Shown here piece by piece: positions 51,201 to 60,896 of a stretch of 64,000 nt of DNA (within the stretch, counting starts at the first letter, position 1; every line of letters begins with the position of its first letter). The notes under the pieces were generated by a model. It was not told the DNA's origin. It searched no databases and was given only the letters and a program-made list of their open reading frames with translations. This DNA comes from Lethocerus indicus (lineage: Eukaryota; Arthropoda; Insecta; Hemiptera; Belostomatidae): NCBI GenBank assembly GCA_019843655.1, contig JACDQD010000106.1, positions 2,170,001 to 2,234,000 of the forward strand. Direction: 5' to 3'. A program made the position numbers and the translations under genes.

Positions 51201-54200
51201 ATATGGGCTTCGTTCATTCAATTTTCACTCTGTCGTTAGGTAAACAAATAATCTGCGCAAGTCTCAGTCATGTCCCAGGCACGTTATTAGAGTTTAAGGT
51301 AAAGTTGTTGTTAAGAATATAATTTTTAAAAAAGGCCAGGAAGATTAACCCCACGATTATAATTTAAATGAAGTTCACTTAATACTGTTTAGTGATTTAA
51401 TTAGTGTTATCGGGCTGGGGTGTAAAACTATTTATATACCATCGTTATAATTAACAAGCTCCTCGGTTCTTATTACTCAAGAACTCGTGCGGCTAATGTT
51501 ACGAGCCTCCGAATAATAATGAGCGCACTCGTGTCGTTCGAGTACCGGGGAGGGAAATTACATTTCCCCCTCTAGAAAATTAATGGTCGAATGTTGTGTA
51601 TCGGAGTCCATTAATCTGAAATGATTTATAGGCCGCGAGCCCTCATAACGGTTAATTTTACAGCGGTCCTTTTTAAAAAATTCATCGCGCTAGACGGTCT
51701 TCGCGCGGAACCGAAGAGCGGGACGAAAGGGCCGTTAAGTGCCGGCTTTTAATTACGGCTTAATGAGTAATGTTTCTTTTCCTAGTGGTCCAATTTTCTT
51801 CCCAGCGGGGAAAACCTCAATGATATCTGTATTCTACTTTGCACAGATTTATAAAAATTCGCTGGCTCTGACTCTTTCCCTACGATCAAATTTTGTACTT
51901 CGTAGGGAAGAAGAAAATGCTTATAATATGCCTAAGCTTGTAGCACTCGGAAAATACCGGAACCTGTTTCCCTCTGGTTTTAATAAGACCAAGAGGGCTC
52001 CTCATTCTCTTAACTGCTAGTAAATCAACATTATTGCTTCCCCGAACTCAGGGTCAGTTATCCCTTCGGTAGGGGACAAGTCACCCTTCCCTTACTAACA
52101 CCAAACTGAATTTTCCACCATTACTTGCTTGAAAATTCATTTTCCAATGGTGCTAAATTTTTGTCGACTGACATCACCTTTTCTCGTTTCACCTTTTTCA
52201 AACTAAAGGCCACTCTATTTATTTAATGCATTGTACAACATCCACATTATAGAACAGTTAGGTGTTACCCTGGAAATTAAATTTCTTCACATTTTAATTA
52301 TCGTAATTTTCTACTGAACCATCCACCCTTTTGTTGAGGGTCAAATAAAAAGGTGTTTCGAGGAAGGGACCGAAAAATGAACAGAGAGGGGATAAATATT
52401 CGATAACCATTGAACTGTATTAATCCACCTGAGAAAAGAATGCCTGGTGTTTCTGAATGATTCTGATTTGGGCCTTACGGAATTTTCGGAGCGTAGAATT
52501 TTGTTTGATCGTTCTACAACATTTTTTGTTCATCTCCAGAATATATTAATCCTATGTTCGGCGAGTGGGAATTCGGCGGAACAGAAAATTATTCCAGTCC
52601 AATATGGTCTATGATAGTGGTTGTTGTTTTATTATAAAGGATTAAACAAAGCGTGTATTCTAATTCGACTTAAGGTAAGTAATTTTATAATATTAACTGC
52701 AAAATTACAAGAGAGAAGAATCGTTAATAACAGATTTTCGTTCATTATAAAAGCTATTTATTTCAGGAAGAAGTATGATTTCATTTCAGGACACTTTTCA
52801 AATTGCAGGTGCGCCTGTGTGTTATGGAAGAGCCCGAATGTTGTTGGGACTAAATGTCCAAAGTTTAGATATTACAACTGGCCCTATGATTAAATTAAAA
52901 AAGTAATATATCTTCTACAGGTTCTAGTCTAACTGGACCCGCAGTTGAGTAATATTCCCGAACTAATGCACCTGGCATTCGTAGGCACCGTTATCCCTCT
53001 TCTGGACGTATTTGATCTGCAGAGTCCAGTCGTCCGATCCCTCCGAATGGAGGACCTGGAACCTTTCGTCGTTTGTGTAGGTGAAAACACCCGAAGTGAG
53101 GATGTGCCAATCCCTCCGTCGCACCCACGACACCTGCAACAGAAATATCACGTCTGCAACAGTCCTTATGTATAATGATTTCCATAGAAAAAATATAAAT
53201 TAGCTAGTTTAGTTAAAATATTTATTATTAAATTCAAATTTTATTTATTGTTATAAAAGTTATGAAATGTCGCGTAGGATGGTTTAATCACTGAATAATA
53301 ATGCAGAGATATACTTTGGAGCATAACCGTCGACTCATCTAACAAGCGTGTCATCCGAGACCCGACTATCTTTATCTTCCTTTATTTCGTTATCTTTTTA
53401 TACATTATAATACAATAGGGAGAGGGAGACGGTTAAATGCAGGCATGGGGGGGGGACTGTTAATACCCTCTTTGATGGACCGCCAACTTGTCGCCGATAT
53501 TGGCACAAAAGGGGAATTTAAGGGAACTTATCCTGCACTCTGCATGAGTGGGATCCTTTTATCCTTTGGCGGTACCCTCACTAACTTATATATAAGCGTT
53601 GAGTTTATTTGAATGTTAATATAATCTGAAATTGATATTGCCTATTAAATACAGGAATTAAAATTCCATATGTTCCAGTAACTTTTTCATACGAGGAATA
53701 TTCCCGCTCTGATTGACCTCGGTCGAAGAAAATGTAGTGAGTCATGTTTAATCGTGAAGAACACGAAGCAATCACAAAGTGTTGATAAGAAGTGACGCGC
53801 AGTGTTGCACAACGAATCAATATAGCGACAACCGAAGGGGAAATCATCCTTGTCAAAGGGAAGGGTGTGCAATCGGGCAAAAGAATAAGGAAACCGATAA
53901 CTCTCCGAAGCCGCGCTGAGCCGGAACAGGATCAATATAAGCGACACAACCTTCAGGGCGAAAACCAATGAGTTTTAGTCAAACGGGACCGAGCGGTACG
54001 TGACGCGTTTTAAGTGAAGCACGGCGATTGCGGAGTAAGCATTTTGTATTTGAACCGCCCTCGTTTTAGTTTGCTCGGATTCCGACTGCAGGTAATCTCT
54101 TGCATCCGACAGTCGTGGAATTCTTCGGAGCGTTCATTCGTCCTTTTATAAGGCGGGCTAAATTAAATAAACGATAGCTTCATCTCTGGTCGGGGGGAAA

Positions 54201-57200
54201 AAAGGGGCGCAGCTATTTCAAACCGGACTTCAACCCAGGAACAGATTACTTCGCCTTAGTACTTCACGAATAACCGCGACGAAAAAATCTCGGCCGTTTC
54301 CGGACTAATAAAAAAAAGTTGGCCTGGAGAGTAGAGCGGGGTTCGCAGTGACGAGGCCCAACTCAAAGTAATTTAATTAAAACATGGAAATGAATTTGTG
54401 GCCGCGACCTCCTCCTCCTCCTCCTAGTCCTCATCCGGGCCCACCCGACGCCATCAAATGAATACAGATAATTACTGGACCTCGGCACCATTCCCCTCTT
54501 GTCCCGACCAACCGACAATTGCCCACCGCATCCGGCGCAAGTTCTGCAAGGCGCTCCAGTCAACGACCGAAAAGAATTTATCGAACCCCTCTCCCGACGG
54601 GAGAACCAAAACCCTACTTGCCTCAACGTTAATTTCTTTTCCTCTATTTTTGCTAAATGTTAGCAAAGTATTATAAGAATAAAATATTACATAATAATAT
54701 TAACTAGCAAATTGATGATACCAAATACGGATGGGAGAAGCTCATGCAGCTTTCACGGCAACACGCCTCCCTTAAAAATTCTTTTTATCTATAGAATAAT
54801 CGGCGGAAGGCCCGCGATTATGGCTTTGGCCAAAGTCTGAAGAATTCCAGTAAATAAATGTTGACTGTTCTATGACGTATTCACTGAACAGTCGAAAATA
54901 GCAGGATTTCAGACCTAGCGAATTAGGCCGTCGCGTTTGTTTCAAAATTAAATTCATTCCGTGCCCTAGCACAAATCATGAGTGTTCGCACAAAGAGCGG
55001 AGAGTATTTTTCACCGCGACGCAGAACTCGGTTAGCAGTGAGGAGTGGAAAACTCCTCGGGAATTGCGGCCTCCGGAATAGACAAACGGGCCCGAGAGCA
55101 CACCGGGGATATCTTACAGCCGCAAAGCGCCCGAACCGCTGTCGTAAAGTGCTCCAACCCGGAACGGCGTTTTTAGCCGGGCATGTATGAAATAAACAAA
55201 ATCTCTTCTGACTGCTACATAAGAACTAACTTAAATTTACACGCCCGGCTGAATTGTGGAGTATTACGTTTATTCAAAAGTACAGATATAGGTGAGAGCG
55301 TATAAAGGTTTAAAAATATGCACTAACAAAAAGTACAACTTCGAGACCAGAAAACCGCCATTTCGAAGAATAAACGAAGATATACCTGATAAGAATAACG
55401 GAATAAATTATACAAGTGACCCGAAAAAATTGTAAGGGAAAAAGAGCTTAAATTACCCCCGAGTGAATGTACTTTAAAAAATGTATAATAGTTCAAAACG
55501 CCCCGCGGGGGAGAGAGGAGCGGCGTATTTGATGCGAGCATATGGCTCGGACAGAAAAACGGTTTTCTTACAGTTTTAAATTACGTTACAGCTTCGTGAA
55601 CTTGTCCTACGTTACAAACTCTGAAATTTAAATTATGCTGAGATAAACATCTGGATAATATGAATTTCATTTTTGGTATACGTGTGCAGTGCTTGTCTGC
55701 GCATAGTTCTACTAAATATCAGACTGCATCTTTTTCCAGTATAGTTACTATTATCTTACTACTACCATTGATGAAGCTATATAATACACAACAATAACAT
55801 CACTTAGACAAACATCTTTCTCCCATACTTGTGTGCGAAGGCGTGTTTTCCGTTACAGTCTACATTTTAAAAGGCCTCTAGAAAAACTCGCCAGCGAAAT
55901 AATTAATAATTCAGACCAGATAAGGGCCGACTCTCCATCCTTCAGGGAGGAAAAAGTTCTGCTCCATCCGATAAGGAAGACGAACGACTGTAATATTGTT
56001 AAACTCAATTACTGGAATAGGTTCGAAGTTTCTTGTAATCCATTAAGGCGCGGACCCCATACTACGACTCCTATGGTCTGAACAGTCATAAATTTTAAGT
56101 TTTTTGGGTAAACAAGACTCCATTGTTATTCGGCCGGCGGGTCGTCTCTATTAGGGGCGGGGTTTTAAAAATTTCACAGGTAAACAGTAATAAATCGTGG
56201 AATAATCGCCAATGAAGTTTAGTCTTCATTCGCACCTTACTGGGTGTGCTACATTAGGTTCGCAGGAATGACTTTACAATTTGTTCATTCTCAAGTTCAT
56301 TGTGGCGGTATCAAGGATCGATTTATTCGATACATTCGGCGTATATGAAAATTTCTATGCTGATTTATGCAAACATTTAAAGAGGTAACAGTAGGATTAA
56401 TTAAAGAGGTAAAAATGTTAGTGACAGTTCTTGTAAAAATAGGTGGCTGGATTCCCTTTTTTTGTGAATTGTGGGAGTATTGAGAGAGCGATTTATAGCT
56501 GAATATTTGATATGTTCGCCACTCCCTTAATTAAACTGAAGTAAATATGGATTAGGAGCATTGGTTCTCCGGGAAATGAAACTAGAAATATAGAACAGAA
56601 ACAGTTGGTCAGGTTTAATGCAAAACCCGGAACCAAATGAAGGTGCGTTGAACCTGCAGAAAATTGAATAAAAAGGAAGAATTGAATAAAAAATTACCGG
56701 CTACGTCTGCTTAACGGGCTCGCGCGGGGACAATAATTTAATTTTGGCGTCCGAAAGTAAAATGTAACGAGGACGAAAAACGACCGAAAACCACGAAGCC
56801 CCGTTGACAATAATTCTCATTCCTCGAATGGGGTCGTGAACGCCGCCGAATAATATAAAGTTGTTTTTAAGAGGTACTGCGCACAGTTTTTTTGCTCGTA
56901 TTCAAAACAGCGGCCCCAAAAGACCCGCCGACCCCCCGGAGAGAATCCGGACTTTAATCAGCGGAGCCCGTCTCAAATATGTAAAAATACCCTGTCGCTT
57001 GGATCTAAGGAAATTAACAGTCTTTAAAAACGCTACGAAAACAACTTTATTGCACGGCCAAATAACCAAGAGTCTAAAAATTCGTAATAATTCATTCGTA
57101 GTTACAAACAGATTACTCTACTGCTGATTCCCGCCATCAGAAAACTGACCACGAACGGAATACATCTAGAGTATATCAGATATGACCTAATCCGCCTACT

Positions 57201-60200
57201 TATATACCCACAAATATTATAATTTTTATAAAAACCTTATAAAAAAAAGAATGACATAGTCATTTGATGAAACAAATCACCGTATTAATACACTTAGATC
57301 TAATATGCGGAGAATATTAACGGATCTCTCGTTTTACAAAACTTTAATATCTGGAGCGCTGTATACTTAAACTAGCCCTGCGCCGTGTTTACATAGCTGA
57401 CATCATTTCATTTCAGAAGTAAAAATATAGAGCGCAAACACTAAGCTTGTGTGGGATGTTTTCCGTTTCATTATTACTTTATATTTAACCTTACTTTAAA
57501 TTTAATATAAATTTTTTCGTCCTCAAAAATAATAAGAATATTCTTCCTTACAAGTCCTTACGAATTATTCGATTCTGCCATTGTTAATACTCAATTTGCG
57601 ATCCACTCAATATTATAACTATTCACCCTTTGGGCAATAGTTATCAAAAATTAATTATACGAGTATTCGAGTAGAAAAAATCTCAATGAAAATTCTTTAA
57701 CAAAGAGACCATTATATGAAGTAAGCGCAAACGCGAATTTTTTGGGTGAGCATCCTGTCAACCGAGAAGTTGAAAAAAAGTTTGTGAAAACTGGGTCGCA
57801 AGTATGATCATTTATTCCGAAACCTGGACGGGTGTCGGGGGAGGTGGCTCTGGGCCAGATTCGCCGGATTCCAACATCGTAAAAACGAGACAGAAGAGTT
57901 AAAAAATGAACTCCTTAAACAAGGGCCCGGGGACCGCGGCACGTTCTACCCAACACCTCCGGTCTCGTCCCGTCCAAGCTTTCACTACGCTCGGTGTTCT
58001 CACTCCAATAGAAATTACATTCGAAATGTTATAGACACGATACTACAACGAGTATGGGATAATGTTAAAGGCGAGAAGAAATTGTAAATTACTTTAAGCG
58101 ACCTTTCCAACTTTCTATTGATGATTAAGTAAATGTAATTCAATTTACATACATAATGTTATGTATGTAGGTCGATTTATAAAACGAAGCTACCAGGCTA
58201 GAAAGCTATTTAGAAGCGTTAGTGCTATGCTTCTATCTCTCATTTGAATTAAATTAATAACTAATACAATTAACAGGATATTACGTATAATACCATTTTA
58301 TAAGGATTAAATTTTCAGTTCAATGTGGTAATTGAAATATTTTCAGCTCACTTTTTCATATAAGTTATGAATAATAATAGTTAATTAGTTCCAAAAAAGC
58401 GGATGAATGCTCTGTGTTTTAGGGGTTTGCATAATTTAAAAAAACCTATCGAGCAATTTGTGAGTGGGGAGATTAAAAATATAACCTTTTTTCCTGTTCC
58501 GTATAAATCGAGATGCCTTTGAAAATGCATAGAATTGGAGAGAAGCCTGTGTGGGTCTCGCATTCTTTCTCATGCTACAGTTGGGAAATTCGAAGCAGGC
58601 CTTTTCCAAATTAGGTTTCTAAATTGTTTTTCACGCCACATATTTCACCCGGGAGGTACATTTTATATTTAAATTAGCCCCCCCACCACCACCCAGGACA
58701 GGCTAAAAGTTTTATACCTAAATAAAATTTAATAGGACGGGAAAATAAAGAAAAAAGTTTTAAATTATTTAAGAATTACGCTTTGGATCGCTGCAGTCGC
58801 ATAAGCAGCGCCCAACAATTACATTTATACGCAATTTGCACCGTTCTTTTCGATGGCCATTTAACTCTGTTTTCCTACCAATTTAATTTCCCTTTCAATT
58901 GTATTCTTAGTTCTGTAATTTCACCTGTAAATTGGAAACCTTTCCAATTTCTAGGGGCACAGTAAAAAACTTTTTATTTAAATGAACCTTATTATTCATT
59001 TGGATACTTGGGGCTATGTTTCTTAAGTTGTGTGATACATGTGGTTTCAAATAAGTAAAGCGATTGGAAATAATGGAAATAATGGTCTAGGGGACAGCGA
59101 TAAATATATTACGATGATAATATAAATAAAATATTTATTCCGTGAAATATAAACAATAAATAAATTGAATTGAGTGAAATTATTATACAAGCTAATTAAG
59201 TTAATGATCATAAACTTTCCTGAAAGCTAGTATCTTTATTTGCGTCTGTCGCCTGGGTTAAATTTGTATAATGAACACTTCGGCGCTTAGAAACTCCCAA
59301 ATTACAACAAAGTAAACATTTCCAATCAATTTGGAATCCGAATTATTAGCTTATTATTCGATGTATTTGTTTTAGTTGTATTATTCTATTTATCAATAAT
59401 GTAAAACAGGTTGTAAGGATCAGTGTATAATGAAAACACTAATAATATAATTAATTTTAAATTAAATGTAAAGCAACATTTAACTAATTTTGTGGGATTA
59501 ATTTAACGGATTAAATCAATATCCTCAGTCATATTAGTGTATCTGGCGGGTGAATTAAGTTGGGGAAACTGTTTCAAGACGCCATTTCTGTTGTGTCGGT
59601 TTGTGGAGGACATTTCATTTCTGGCCACGTCCGACCGACTCGAATCTGGGCCGAAATTCGGGGCGTCCCATCCGAGCATGCAGGTCAGTTTAATATGGCC
59701 AACTTAGCCCCAAAGGGCGCTTCCTAAAGGAAAATACATACATAAAACGGGGTTAAAGGGATGTGCGTGACAAGCTTACGCCTTGGGTCCCATCCTATCC
59801 CACCGCTTCCGGCCCGGCCCAGAACCCATAGCTCTATCCAGTACATAGTAACCTTGCCCAATAACGAAACCATTGGTACGGGTAATACCCTAGACGTGCA
59901 CATTTCTGATCACTTCAGCTTCCTTGTCAAAACAGATTTTGAAATCTACCGAGATTGCCCGGCGATGGCTGTAATATCCCAAATTTAATTTATGACTCGT
60001 CTGACAGTAAACAAGTTCTAATTCACAATTCATTCCACGTTCATCTATAATTTATGCATTTTTAACGCATCAATGGTCAATACTGTATGTCCCCTTCCAA
60101 GTAGAGCCCTATTATTTATTCCTAAATGGTGGAATTGACAGGCCGACGAATCTGCATAATCCGCCATGATTTGCGGGCGTCAATTAAATTGGGATCTAAT

Positions 60201-60896
60201 TAAATTAATTCGAAAAAAAAATTATAATTAGCCGGAAAAGCATCGCGATAATTTGAGTTTCGCAGTCATCAATTGAATCCCATTTGAAATTATTCAATTA
60301 TTTTAATATCGATAGATTTTGAGATATAAAAGTGTAGTCTATTTTCAGTATTGTGTGTAAATTATTTACTTCTTAACCCAGTATTTACATTATTACTGTA
60401 ATTTCCGGAATGATCTCGTGGGGAGAACCTAAGGCAGCAGGTGTTCAAGATTCTTCCTATTTTTGGAGATAAGTCCATGTCAGTTCCAGTAGGAAGGTTT
60501 ATTCTTGTACCCACCGAAGTTCTCCCTCGTAAGGCCTGCTTCCGACTTTTAGGAACTTTTACATCGTCATATATTATTATCAAAAGTTCCCTTTACAATC
60601 CTGTTGTTAATCGTATTGAAATTTGCAAGTTTCATCTTGCGAATGGTCCCTGTAATGAAATAAATTTTCCCAGACATAAATTGATCTAGGTACCGCTCTG
60701 TTGTTGAGGTTGCGGACTCGGCAGTGCAGGTAAGCGGTACCGCCCAGCTGTGCGGTCGTGTTGGTGACGAGGTTGGTGTCGAACACCGGCAGGTCGAGTG
60801 GGGGCGGCGTCGTGACCGGCGGCGGCGGAGGCCGGGGCTTCGGCCGCTCCTTCTTCATCTTCTCCAACAGCTCGTCCAGCGACAGTTCGGGGGAAC
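10651..60896 (-). CDS. dpr: Dpr-family two-Ig-domain cell-surface protein (whole visible gene, 5 coding exons, 5' end missing)
   Basis: This is the only confidently coding gene. Joining 60896-60694, 53133-52972, 48222-48088, 27825-27612 and 10763-10651 gives 274 in-frame residues before TAA, with intron phases 1 (upstream), 0, 0, 0 and 1. The product has a proline-rich N-terminal linker, Ig1 (Cys in YLHCRVRN paired with Cys in GAYECQ), Ig2 (Cys in SLVCIIEN paired with Cys in GNYTC) and a hydrophobic C-terminus. The signatures SWVRRRDWHILTSG, TNDERFQVLHSEGSDDWTLQ and CIIENSPTPPQY are typical of insect Dpr proteins. In Drosophila these bind DIP proteins across neuronal contacts and help specify synaptic partners. 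The signal peptide exon is absent. I cannot say from memory which dpr paralogue this is. The family call is secure; binding partners are inferred from the family. Confidence 0.95.
11290..11347 (+). repeat. CT/CCCT pyrimidine-rich simple repeat
   Basis: The stretch is almost pure pyrimidine on the + strand, with CTCTCTC and repeated CCCTC units. It is a simple-sequence repeat inside the dpr intron. Confidence 0.8.
15850..15869. repeat. (TA)n microsatellite
   Basis: About ten uninterrupted TA units lie in the last dpr intron. No function is suggested. Confidence 0.85.
19959..20008 (+). repeat. Degenerate short tandem repeat (AGAACTAGGTA-like unit)
   Basis: The unit AGAACTAGG recurs as AGAACTAGGTA, CTAGGTAGAACTAGGAAC and AGAACTCGGTAAC over 50 bases. 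This looks like a small decayed minisatellite within the intron. Confidence 0.65.
23631..23983 (+). repeat. Dispersed repeat, copy A
   Basis: About 353 bases match copy B at 27958-28313 in the same orientation. Shared blocks include TTATATCACCCCTAATCCAAC, AGGAAGATTAATAGATCAAA, AGTACGGCGCTCC and TATCAGCAGTTGCCGTAACT. Small indels separate the copies, so they are old. Both hold a perfect 6-bp hairpin (ACCCGC, 3-nt loop, GCGGGT; here 23866-23880). No coding capacity is convincing: the two copies have different reading-frame disruptions. It may be a SINE or a MITE/Helitron derivative, but I see no diagnostic ends. Confidence 0.85.
27612..27825 (-). CDS. dpr: dpr exon: body of Ig2
   Basis: Minus-strand exon of 214 nt (71 codons plus 1 nt; phase 0 start, phase 1 end). 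The acceptor is CTGTTTCAG|AGCCCT and the donor CCG|GTAATT. It encodes SPTPPQYVMWYHNDNMINYE, with the Ig2 core tryptophan, then a strand pair around VQVVTEPGDKTHSRLLITQA. It ends with HTGNYTCRASNTEPDSVHVF, which holds the second Ig2 cysteine and an N-glycosylation sequon (NYT). The usual Asp of the DxGxYxC motif is His here. The exon is much more GC-rich than the surrounding intron. Reading through the donor would add a few residues and a stop (see findings). A repeat-derived block begins only 57 bases upstream of its acceptor. Confidence 0.96.
27882..28410 (+). repeat. Composite repeat: copy B inside 53-bp direct repeats
   Basis: Two direct repeats of 53 bases, 27882-27934 and 28358-28410, differ at about five positions and share ATTATTTCATAGAGCAAATG. 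Between them lies repeat copy B (27958-28313), related to copy A. The hairpin ACCCGC-TGT-GCGGGT is at 28227-28241. The arrangement resembles a partial tandem duplication or a short terminal-repeat element. It sits 57 bases upstream of the acceptor of the dpr Ig2 exon on the minus strand. Confidence 0.8.
30174..30223. repeat. (TA)n microsatellite, about 25 units
   Basis: Fifty bases of uninterrupted alternating T and A, the longest simple repeat in the window. It is likely to be length-polymorphic. Confidence 0.95.
34335..34359. repeat. Perfect 10-bp hairpin with 5-nt loop
   Basis: TTCAGACCCG, then AGAAG, then CGGGTCTGAA: ten perfect base pairs around a five-base loop, in a GC-richer patch of the intron. 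No protein or RNA family is recognised. Confidence 0.8.
36640..36694 (+). repeat. CT-rich simple sequence tract
   Basis: A pyrimidine-rich run with repeated TCTCTC and TTCTCTC units in the 20-kb intron. Confidence 0.75.
37821..37840. repeat. Perfect 20-bp palindrome
   Basis: TCGATTCTCC followed directly by GGAGAATCGA, with no spacer and no mismatch. It could be a dimeric protein-binding site or chance. Confidence 0.85.
42758..42779 (+). repeat. (CATA)n microsatellite
   Basis: About five CATA units lie in the intron. Confidence 0.85.
43505..44250 (-). pseudogene. Jockey-type non-LTR retrotransposon, 5'-truncated 3' fragment of the RT ORF
   Basis: The minus strand encodes the C-terminal end of a non-LTR reverse transcriptase. 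ARYLGLYIDKRLTWNPHI, then ILKPTWTYGIEQWGSA, then LRTILNAPWCVSNRTIHND and LNIPTVDEVA are hallmark strings of the Jockey group. The reading frame breaks after VDEVAKS: the expected tail (NSRLSPHTNPLIQSLSSLP) is in another frame, and the ending RLKRHWPRDFL is back in the first frame. Stop codon at 43642-43644, then a short 3' UTR, AATAAA and an A-rich end near 43505. Upstream of about 44190-44250 the similarity fades, so the copy lacks most of the element and the RT catalytic region. It lies in the 20-kb dpr intron in the same orientation as the gene. The 5' boundary is approximate and no target-site duplication was found. Confidence 0.9.
48088..48222 (-). CDS. dpr: dpr exon: Ig1-Ig2 junction and start of Ig2
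   Basis: Minus-strand exon of 135 nt (45 codons, phase 0 at both ends). The acceptor is TGTTTGCAG|GTGGCG and the donor AAC|GTAAGT, a near-ideal donor. It encodes VATGRGTLSHYFNLIVVAP, the last Ig1 strand leading into the linker. AYILGTGEYHIGQGSTISL and VCIIEN follow, with the first cysteine of Ig2. The strings SHYFNLIVV, ILGTGE and GSTISLVCIIEN align by eye with the standard Dpr Ig1-Ig2 linker. The downstream exon continues directly with SPTPPQYV. The exon is too short to stand out as a long open frame, and was found by reverse-complement reading between the two flanking Ig exons. Confidence 0.94.
48223..52971 (-). other. dpr intron between Ig1 and Ig2 exons (about 4.7 kb)
   Basis: The shortest of the four complete introns. 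It contains the inverted-repeat element at 49162-49347. A GC-rich patch near 48880-49110 and an imperfect hairpin near 51875-51912 (TTCCCTACGA/TCGTAGGGAA arms) were also seen. A 151-codon open frame on the minus strand at 48544-48999 has no recognisable domain and looks like chance. Confidence 0.8.
49162..49347. mobile_element. MITE-like element with 41-bp terminal inverted repeats
   Basis: The left arm 49162-49202 and right arm 49307-49347 are inverted repeats matching at about 39 of 41 positions, both carrying CCTCTCGCTGGTTTGGTCTT or its complement. The 104-base core has no open frame. On the minus strand the core contains CTGAAGATGGC and GCCGAAACCGGTC. Small size, long terminal inverted repeats, no coding capacity and a second partial copy near 6346-6490 fit a non-autonomous element. 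I could not define a target-site duplication, so the superfamily is unknown and a foldback element is the alternative. Confidence 0.8.
52972..53133 (-). CDS. dpr: dpr exon: core and C-terminal half of Ig1
   Basis: Minus-strand exon of 162 nt (54 codons, phase 0 at both ends). The acceptor is GTTGCAG|GTGTCG and the donor CAG|GTGCAT. It encodes VSWVRRRDWHILTSGVF, with the conserved Ig C-strand tryptophan, then TYTNDERFQVLHSEG and DDWTLQIKYVQKRDNGAYECQ. The last segment is the classic DxGxYxC motif with the second Ig1 cysteine. This is the most diagnostic part of the protein for the Dpr family. In known Dpr-DIP complexes the interface is formed by the equivalent Ig1 domains. The donor GTGCAT matches the consensus poorly beyond GT, but splicing here joins YECQ to VATG, which matches the usual Dpr continuation. 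Confidence 0.95.
54409..54426 (+). repeat. (CCT)n trinucleotide repeat
   Basis: Six or so CCT/CTC units lie in the intron. It is not within a coding exon. Confidence 0.8.
55850..56100 (-). pseudogene. Possible decayed non-LTR reverse transcriptase fragment
   Basis: The minus strand reads LKFMTVQTIGVVVWGPRLN, resembling the conserved C-terminal RT region of Jockey/CR1/I-type elements (a Tyr-Gly-x-Val-Val-Trp-like motif). After an in-frame stop comes SSLKDGESALIWSELL, which resembles the later SLKDRR-type segment. The match is weak and read by eye only. It could be chance. No ends or tail were found. Confidence 0.35.
58146..58169. repeat. Palindrome with 11-bp arms
   Basis: TACATACATAA, TG, TTATGTATGTA: perfect arms around a two-base centre, AT-rich. 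A simple-sequence origin (TACA units) is likely. Confidence 0.75.
60694..60896 (-). CDS. dpr: dpr exon: proline-rich linker and start of Ig1
   Basis: Minus-strand exon of 203 nt. The acceptor is TTTTAG before GTTCCCCC and the donor is GCG|GTACCT. It begins with the last two bases of a split codon (phase 1), so at least one upstream coding exon exists. Its 67 complete residues start SPELSLDELLEKMKKE (acidic then basic, helical-looking) and continue into a Pro-rich stretch with a run of five prolines. Ig1 then begins with VFDTNLVTNTTAQLGGTAY and the first Ig cysteine in LHCRVRNLNNRA. NTT is a potential N-glycosylation site. The next exon completes the motif as RA|VSWVRRRDW. The upstream end rests on the acceptor and on the phase, not on homology, because the linker varies within the family. 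Confidence 0.9.

Larger units (their letters stand above)
53134..60693 (-). other. dpr intron within Ig1 (about 7.6 kb)
   Basis: Splits Ig1 between NLNNRA and VSWVRRR. Contents noted: (CCT)n run near 54409-54426, a possible decayed reverse transcriptase fragment near 55850-56100, and an 11-bp-arm palindrome at 58146-58169. Other open frames are short and unrecognised, including one of 82 codons on the + strand at 60441-60689. Confidence 0.8.

Noticed and set aside
51870..51915. Imperfect hairpin TTCCCTACGA/TCGTAGGGAA considered as a tRNA or miRNA precursor
   Set aside because: No cloverleaf, no A or B box, and a short arm with a 14-base loop.
53687..53968. Minus-strand open frame beginning with a hydrophobic, signal-peptide-like stretch (VVSLILILFRLSAAS)
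   Set aside because: It starts at TTG, has an in-frame stop just upstream and no ATG. It lies between the two Ig1 exons, so using it as a first exon would remove the first Ig1 cysteine. No suitable donor follows the hydrophobic part.
60441..60689. 82-codon + strand open frame next to the first visible dpr exon
   Set aside because: No recognised domain; it lies in the intron on the opposite strand without gene-like context.
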